NCBI RefSeq assembly: GCF_000968685.2
Contig: NZ_LAKD02000101.1
Coordinates: 62,001-126,000 of the forward strand
DNA from: Streptomyces antioxidans
Lineage (GTDB): Bacteria; Actinomycetota; Actinomycetes; Streptomycetales; Streptomycetaceae
DNA: 64,000 bases
Direction of reading: 5' to 3'
The position numbers were made by a program, and so were the translations under genes. Positions 59,472-64,000 of the stretch are shown here, piece by piece (within the stretch, counting starts at the first letter, position 1; each line of letters starts with the position of its first letter). Under the pieces are notes generated by a model. The model did no database searches. It was not told the origin of the DNA and worked only from the letters and a program-made list of their open reading frames with translations.

Positions 59472-59885
59472 ATGAGTGACCTGCTGGAACGGCTCAGGGG
59501 ACGCGGCTGGAGGCTGACGGCCCAGCGGCGTGTCGTCGCCGAGGTCCTCGACGGGGACCATGTGCACTACACCGCCGACGAAGTCCACGCGCTGGCGACC
59601 GAGCGACTGCCCGAGATCTCCCGCGCAACCGTGTACAACACCCTCGGCGAGCTCGTCACGCTCGGCGAGGTGATCGAGGTCAGCACGGACGGCAGAGCCA
59701 AGCGCTACGACCCGAACGCGCATCACGCGCATCAGCACCTGGTGTGTGCGCGCTGCGGCACGATCCGCGATGTCCACCCCTCCGGCGACCCGCTCGCCGA
59801 CCTGCCCTCGAAGGAGCGGTACGGCTTCGCGATCTCCGCGGTCGAGGTGACCTACCGGGGGCTGTGCCCCGACTGCGCGGGCTGA
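59472..59885 (+). CDS. catR: Fur-family peroxide-responsive regulator (CatR-like)
   Basis: A 137-residue Fur-fold repressor. The DNA-binding half contains ISRATVYNTLGELVTLGEV; the metal half has HHAHQHLVCARCGT and a second CPDC for structural zinc, with His/Asp ligands for regulatory iron (DPNAHHAHQH). Divergent from catalase, as CatR is, so it should repress that gene until peroxide oxidises it. ATG 59472 has AGGTGA upstream. Confidence 0.9.
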   Translation: MSDLLERLRGRGWRLTAQRRVVAEVLDGDHVHYTADEVHALATERLPEISRATVYNTLGELVTLGEVIEVSTDGRAKRYDPNAHHAHQHLVCARCGTIRDVHPSGDPLADLPSKERYGFAISAVEVTYRGLCPDCAG

Positions 59886-59910
59886 GAACGCCACAGGCGG
59901 CGGCGATAGA

Positions 59911-59946
59911 CGAAAGGCCCGGATCCTGGAGGATCCGGGCCTTTCG
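59911..59946. terminator. Bidirectional terminator between catR and tRNA-fMet
   Basis: CGAAAGGCCCGGATCC and its exact complement, 16 bp each, with a 4-base loop. Converging transcripts of catR and the tRNA gene both need it. Confidence 0.92.
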
Positions 59947-59949
59947 TCG

Positions 59950-60026
59950 TGGTAGCGGGGACAGGATTTGAACCTGCGACCTCTGGGTTATGAGCCCAGC
60001 GAGCTACCGAGCTGCTCCACCCCGCG
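59950..60026 (-). tRNA. Initiator tRNA-fMet(CAT), copy 1, CCA encoded
   Basis: 74 bases plus an encoded CCA. Anticodon loop CTCATAA with anticodon CAT; three consecutive G-C pairs (GGG/CCC) beside the loop and an unpaired first acceptor position (C against T) mark it as the initiator type. T-arm GGTTCAAATCC. Confidence 0.96.
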
Positions 60027-60262
60027 TCGTTGTGTAGCAACCTTAACCCGGGGTGGACAGCAGGAGCAAACTGGTTACCGAGGGGCACCGCCGGTGGGCC
60101 GTCGCCAATGGCCGCCGTCGGTGCATCCGGCCCCGGGACTCCGTCGCGCGGCGCGATCAGCCACGATGGCGCCGCGGACGATCGACGGCGGCTCAGGGCC
60201 CTTCCAGCGGGCTCCCCGGCACGTTCAGCCGATCGCCCAAGCGCCTCCGGCCGCCCGAGCTC

Positions 60263-62101
60263 TTACGCCGTGAGCTCCTGCTGGAGCGCCTCCCGCAGCC
60301 GGGCCGCGCGCTCGGCCACCTCCGCGGGCCCCAGCTCGACCGCCCGCGCACACCACCGCTGCCCCTCGGCAAGTGCCCCGCGACGGGCCGCGAGCAGCGC
60401 GAGCCGCAGCGCGGCCCGGCCGTGCCCCGACTCGGCGGCGCGCGTCCACCACAGGGCCGCCTCCGGCTCGCTGCCCTCCCGGGCCAGCAGCAGGCCCAGG
60501 TTGAACGCGCCGTTGCTGCTGCCCGCCTCGGCGGCCATGCGGTACCAGCGCGCGGCCTCGACCACATCGCCGCGCGCGGCGGCGAACATGCCGACCCGCA
60601 CCTGGGCCCGCCGGTGGCCCTGCCGCGCGGCGCGCTCGTACCACTCCTCGTACTCGGGGACGTGCGGCCCGGAGCCGTTGTCCGGCGGCGGGGTCGGGAA
60701 GCGGGTCCCGGACGAGCTGCCGAAGCCGGGGCCGGTCGCCGGGTCGCCGCCGACCGAGGAGCGGTCCAGCAGCGCGGCCAGCCGGAAGGCGCCCTCGGCG
60801 CTGCCGCCGCCGGCGGCGCAGCGCAGATGGCGCTCGGCGCCCTGGAGGTCGCCCTCCCGCTGGAGGGCCAAGCCGACCTGGAGCGCGGCCTCGGTGTGCC
60901 CGGCGGCCGCGGCCCGCTCGTACCACTGCCGGGCCGCCCGGTCCTCGCCCCGGCCCGCGTGCAGGATCCCCAGGTTGAACGCGGCGTCGACGCTGCCCGC
61001 CTCGGCCGCCTTGGAGAACCACGGCTCGGCGCCCGCCGCGTCGCCGCGCTGGAGCAGCATCACGGCGACCGCGTTGGCGGCCTCGCGGTGGCCCGCGTAG
61101 GCGGCGCGGCGGTACCACTGCTCGGCCTGGGCGGTGCGGCCCTGCTCGGCACAGAGCAACCCGAGGTTGTAGGCGCCGTTGATGTCCCCGGCGTCGAGCG
61201 CCGCGCGGTACCAGCGCTCGGCGGTCTGGGTCTCGCCACGGTCGGCGTGGAGCGCGCCCAGCGCGTTGGCGGCGTTGCCGTCGCCGTCCTGGGCCGCCCG
61301 GTGCCACCAGACGGCGGCGCTGTCGGTGTCGCCCGCGTCGCGCAGCAGGAAGCCCAGCGCGCAGGCGGCCCGGGCCTCGCCGTCCTTGGCGGACATCAGG
61401 TACCAGCGCCCGGCCTCCTTGGTCTCACCGCGCTTCTCCAGCAGCGTGCCGAGGTGGAGGGCGGCGCGCCGGTGGCCGCGCGCGGCGGCCTGCCGGTACC
61501 ACTGCCCGGCCTCCTCCCGGCCGCCCCCGTCGGCGCCGCGGCGGCGCTCGGCCGCCGGCTCGTCCCCCTCGTCGCCGCGGTCGTCGAGGATGCGGGCGAG
61601 TCGGTACGCGGCCTCGCGGTGGCCGCGCTCGGCGGCCGTACGGAACCAGCGCTCGGCCCCGATGTCGCTGCGGTGCTCCAGCAGGTCGCCCAGCGCGTAC
61701 GCGCCCAGGGTGTGGCCGGATTCGGCGGACTGGCGCAGCCAGTACTCGGCGGCGGGCTCGTCGCCCCGCTCGCGGTGGTGGCGGCCCAGGGCGTGGGCCG
61801 CGGCGGGGGATCCGGCGACGGCGGCTATCCGCCACCATCCGGCGGCCTCGTCGGCGTAGCCGCGCTGGTGCAGCAGCACGCCGAGGTTGTTGGCGGCGGC
61901 GCGATCGCCCGCCGCGGTGGCTCCCCGCAGATGCGGTTCGGCGCCGTCGAGGTCGCCGCGGCGCAGCAGCAGCGCGCCCAGTGCGCTCATCGCGTCGGTG
62001 TCACCGGCCTCGGCGCCACGACGGTGCCGGGTCTCCTCCGCGGCATCGTCGTGCGTGTGCGCAAAACGCCCTGTCTCCAACAGACTGACCCTGTCCCCCA
62101 T
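60263..62101 (-). CDS. Sel1/TPR-repeat protein
   Basis: A 612-residue soluble protein built from about 15 Sel1-like helical repeats of 36 residues (for example AAEAGSVDAAFNLGILHAGRG). A Pro/Gly-rich linker (GGDPATGPGFGSSSGTRFPT) breaks the array near residue 465. No enzyme motif is present, so it is a scaffold protein. ATG 62101 is chosen (MGDRVSLLETGRFAH); ATG 62110 adds three residues. It lies between two initiator tRNA genes. Repeat structure means its coding DNA is also repetitive. Confidence 0.87.
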   Translation of the reverse strand: MGDRVSLLETGRFAHTHDDAAEETRHRRGAEAGDTDAMSALGALLLRRGDLDGAEPHLRGATAAGDRAAANNLGVLLHQRGYADEAAGWWRIAAVAGSPAAAHALGRHHRERGDEPAAEYWLRQSAESGHTLGAYALGDLLEHRSDIGAERWFRTAAERGHREAAYRLARILDDRGDEGDEPAAERRRGADGGGREEAGQWYRQAAARGHRRAALHLGTLLEKRGETKEAGRWYLMSAKDGEARAACALGFLLRDAGDTDSAAVWWHRAAQDGDGNAANALGALHADRGETQTAERWYRAALDAGDINGAYNLGLLCAEQGRTAQAEQWYRRAAYAGHREAANAVAVMLLQRGDAAGAEPWFSKAAEAGSVDAAFNLGILHAGRGEDRAARQWYERAAAAGHTEAALQVGLALQREGDLQGAERHLRCAAGGGSAEGAFRLAALLDRSSVGGDPATGPGFGSSSGTRFPTPPPDNGSGPHVPEYEEWYERAARQGHRRAQVRVGMFAAARGDVVEAARWYRMAAEAGSSNGAFNLGLLLAREGSEPEAALWWTRAAESGHGRAALRLALLAARRGALAEGQRWCARAVELGPAEVAERAARLREALQQELTA

Positions 62102-62267
62102 AAATCCCATCGTGGCATCACCCGCATCCGGCGTACACCTGGTATACCGCAGCCGAGGAGGTCACTTCAGCGTTTTGTCGACATGCCCACAGAGAGACAA
62201 CCCAAACGCTTGTATCCGCATTCCCCGAGTGGACGCTTCTTCAACACACACGCCCGTACAACACACA

Positions 62268-62301
62268 ACGAGGCCCGGATCCTTGCGGATCCGGGCCTCG
62301 T
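62268..62301. terminator. Terminator of tRNA-fMet copy 2
   Basis: ACGAGGCCCGGATCC and its exact complement (15 bp), 4-base loop, immediately 3' of the tRNA. The GGCCCGGATCC core matches the terminator of copy 1, showing a duplicated tRNA-terminator unit. Confidence 0.9.
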
Positions 62302-62308
62302 CTTTCAG

Positions 62309-62382
62309 TAGCGGGGACAGGATTTGAACCTGCGACCTCTGGGTTATGAGCCCAGCGAGCTACCGAGCTGCTCCACCCCGCG
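62309..62382 (-). tRNA. Initiator tRNA-fMet(CAT), copy 2, no encoded CCA
   Basis: 74 bases identical to copy 1, including the initiator features, but followed by CTG instead of CCA, so CCA must be added after transcription. Confidence 0.95.
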
Positions 62383-62451
62383 CCGTGGTGGGACCACCGT
62401 ACCACGGCGCGAGGGGTCGGCCGCCCGGCCGTTCTCGCAGGTCGTCGAGGG

Positions 62452-64000
62452 TCAGCCGCCCTTCTTGTCGGAACCGCCGCCGGCGCTCTGACTCTGTGGC
62501 TGGTTCTGCTTCTGCCCCTGCTTGTCCCCTGACTTGTCCTGCGCCTTGGCCGCGCGGTCCAGCGCGTCCTTCAGGTCCTCCTGGGCCCTGCCGTAGGCCT
62601 CCCAGTCCTGCGGCTCCTTCTGGAGGGCGTCCTGGGCGTCCTGATAGGCGTCCTGGGCATCCTTGAGGGCGTCCTTCACCGTGGGGTTGGTGCTCGATGG
62701 CGGTTTCTCCCGGCCACCGTCGCCCGGTGGCTGCTGTTCGGACGACTCGCCGAAGACGGCGTCCAGGGCCTCGCCCAGGGTGTCCTTGAAGACGGTCTCC
62801 TTGCCGTAGGAGACGCCGACCTTCTTCAGCAGCGGGTAGTTGGCGCTGCCACCGCGGGCGTAGACGGGCTCGATATAGAGGAAGCCGTTGTCCAGTGGCA
62901 CGGTGAGCAGATTGCCGTACTCGATGTCGGAGTCGGTGCCCCTGAGGTTCCGGACGAACTCGGCGACCTCCGGATCACCGTTGAGCTCGCTCTGCACCTG
63001 TTGTGGACCTGGCACGTTGGAGGTGACCTTGAGCAGTCTTATCGTGCCGTAGTCCTTACTGTTGGCATCCGCGTCGATCGACATGAACGCCCCCAGGTTG
63101 GGACGCCCGTTGGGGGTGAACGTCGTCGTCAGCGAGAACGTCTGCCCCTTCTGGTCGGGCATCTGCATGCTCAGGTAGTACGGCGGCACCGCGTTCCCGT
63201 CCTTGTGGGTCGGGTCCTCGGGCACCTGCCAGGCGTCACTGCCGCTGTAGAACTGCGTGGGGTCGGTGACGTGGTAGCGGGTCAGCAGCTCGCGCTGGAC
63301 CTTGAACAGGTCCTGCGGATACCGCAGATGTTCCATCAGATCGCCGCTGATCTTCTCCTTGGGCTCGACCGTGCCCGGGAACGCCTTCTCCCAGGTCTTC
63401 AGGACCGGGTCCTTGGAGTCCCACTCGTAGAGCTTGACGGTGCCGTCATAGGCGTCCACGGTCGCCTTGACCGAGTTGCGGATGTAGTTGACCTTGTTCT
63501 GCTGCGCGACCACCGAGCGGTCGCCGTCGCTCAGGGAGTCGGCCGTGCTGTCGCCCAGGGTCGTCCGCGAGGCGTACGGATAGCCGTTGGTCGTGGTGTA
63601 GGCGTCCACGATCCACTTGATCCGGCCGTGGACCACCGCCGGATAGGCGTCACCGTCGATGGTCAGCCACGGAGCCACCTTCTCGACGCGCTCCTTGGGG
63701 GTGCGGTTGTACAGGATCCGCGAACCGTCCCCGATCGCGCCCGAGTAGAGGATCTGGGGCTCGCCGAACGCCACCGCGTAGGCGGCGCGGTTGACCGGGT
63801 TGGAGAGGCTGACCCCGCTCTTGCCCCGGTAGCTCGTGGTCCGCTCGCCGTTCTTCTCGTAGTCGAGTTCCTTCTGAGGGCCGCCGACTATCGAGTACTG
63901 GTCGGTCTTCTCGCCGTAGTAGACCTGCTGCCGGTAGGTGCCGACACCGCCGCCGCTGGAGCCCTTGGTGGGCAGCCCGGACTCGGTGAAGTCCGGCGAG
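62452..64000 (-). CDS. UPF0182 family membrane protein, C-terminal part (5' end outside window)
   Basis: 516 residues of the C-terminal half of a protein that is usually about 950-1000 residues; the start lies beyond base 64000. The large extracellular domain is visible (AVAFGEPQILYSG, ADSLSDGDRSVVAQQNKVNYIRNSVKATVDAYDG, GSANYPLLKKVGVSYG). The end is an Asp/Gln/Lys-rich tail. Membrane helices should be in the missing half. Function unknown; conserved in actinobacteria. Confidence 0.92.
   Translation of the reverse strand, partial: SPDFTESGLPTKGSSGGGVGTYRQQVYYGEKTDQYSIVGGPQKELDYEKNGERTTSYRGKSGVSLSNPVNRAAYAVAFGEPQILYSGAIGDGSRILYNRTPKERVEKVAPWLTIDGDAYPAVVHGRIKWIVDAYTTTNGYPYASRTTLGDSTADSLSDGDRSVVAQQNKVNYIRNSVKATVDAYDGTVKLYEWDSKDPVLKTWEKAFPGTVEPKEKISGDLMEHLRYPQDLFKVQRELLTRYHVTDPTQFYSGSDAWQVPEDPTHKDGNAVPPYYLSMQMPDQKGQTFSLTTTFTPNGRPNLGAFMSIDADANSKDYGTIRLLKVTSNVPGPQQVQSELNGDPEVAEFVRNLRGTDSDIEYGNLLTVPLDNGFLYIEPVYARGGSANYPLLKKVGVSYGKETVFKDTLGEALDAVFGESSEQQPPGDGGREKPPSSTNPTVKDALKDAQDAYQDAQDALQKEPQDWEAYGRAQEDLKDALDRAAKAQDKSGDKQGQKQNQPQSQSAGGGSDKKGG

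Overview
The window is high-GC chromosomal DNA from a Streptomyces. Signs of this are strong third-position G/C bias, frequent GTG starts, a WhiB-like protein, a complete das chitobiose locus, the SigR-RsrA thiol-stress pair and several apparently leaderless genes. From about 11 to 60 kb the gene order resembles, from memory, the core-chromosome region of S. coelicolor that carries ushX-sigH, wblE, dasABC-dasR, nrdAB, sigR-rsrA, aroA and hisN. The wblE/pdtaS-type-kinase pair and the sigR-rsrA-SRAP-aroA-rsgA block also have counterparts in mycobacteria.

Left part (1-12 kb): a divergent LysR regulator and secreted snapalysin protease; a small membrane protein; two STAS anti-sigma antagonists, one behind a sigma-B-type promoter; a secreted HAD phosphatase; a stand-alone ketoacyl synthase III with a palindrome upstream; a VOC protein; an AraC regulator coupled to a small Cys-rich protein; glutaminase; an amidase; a Na+/H+ antiporter and a UBP zinc-finger protein.

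Regulatory core (12-25 kb): the RsbW-like UshX and stress sigma factor SigH, a repeat-filled gap, a diacylglycerol-kinase-like enzyme, WblE and a PdtaS-like kinase. Next comes a five-gene operon, dasA-dasB-dasC-NagZ-like hydrolase-SIS protein, with DasR sites at its promoter and dasR divergent. It imports and processes amino-sugar oligomers.

Accessory stretch (25-39 kb): a DUF3311/sodium-symporter pair, a DUF1304-TetR operon behind a 19-bp-arm palindrome, an uncharacterised two-gene operon (1229-aa protein plus DUF4132-like protein), an ATPase/XRE/DUF397/DUF397 module with a very recent tandem duplication, a nitroreductase, and a glycine-rich IPT protein beside two phage-like small genes.

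Housekeeping part (39-64 kb): nrdAB behind two NrdR boxes and a cobalamin riboswitch; peptide deformylase; a 23-bp minisatellite; a TPR protein; a tandem HD/HD-GYP pair with a BldD-type box; sigR-rsrA with a consensus sigma-R promoter overlapping the upstream operon's terminator; SRAP, aroA, rsgA, an SMR transporter, hisN; catalase with a divergent Fur-type regulator and a 7-1-7 operator in the catalase promoter; two identical initiator tRNA genes flanking a Sel1-repeat protein; and the end of a UPF0182 gene. All calls come from reading the sequence; no database search was run.
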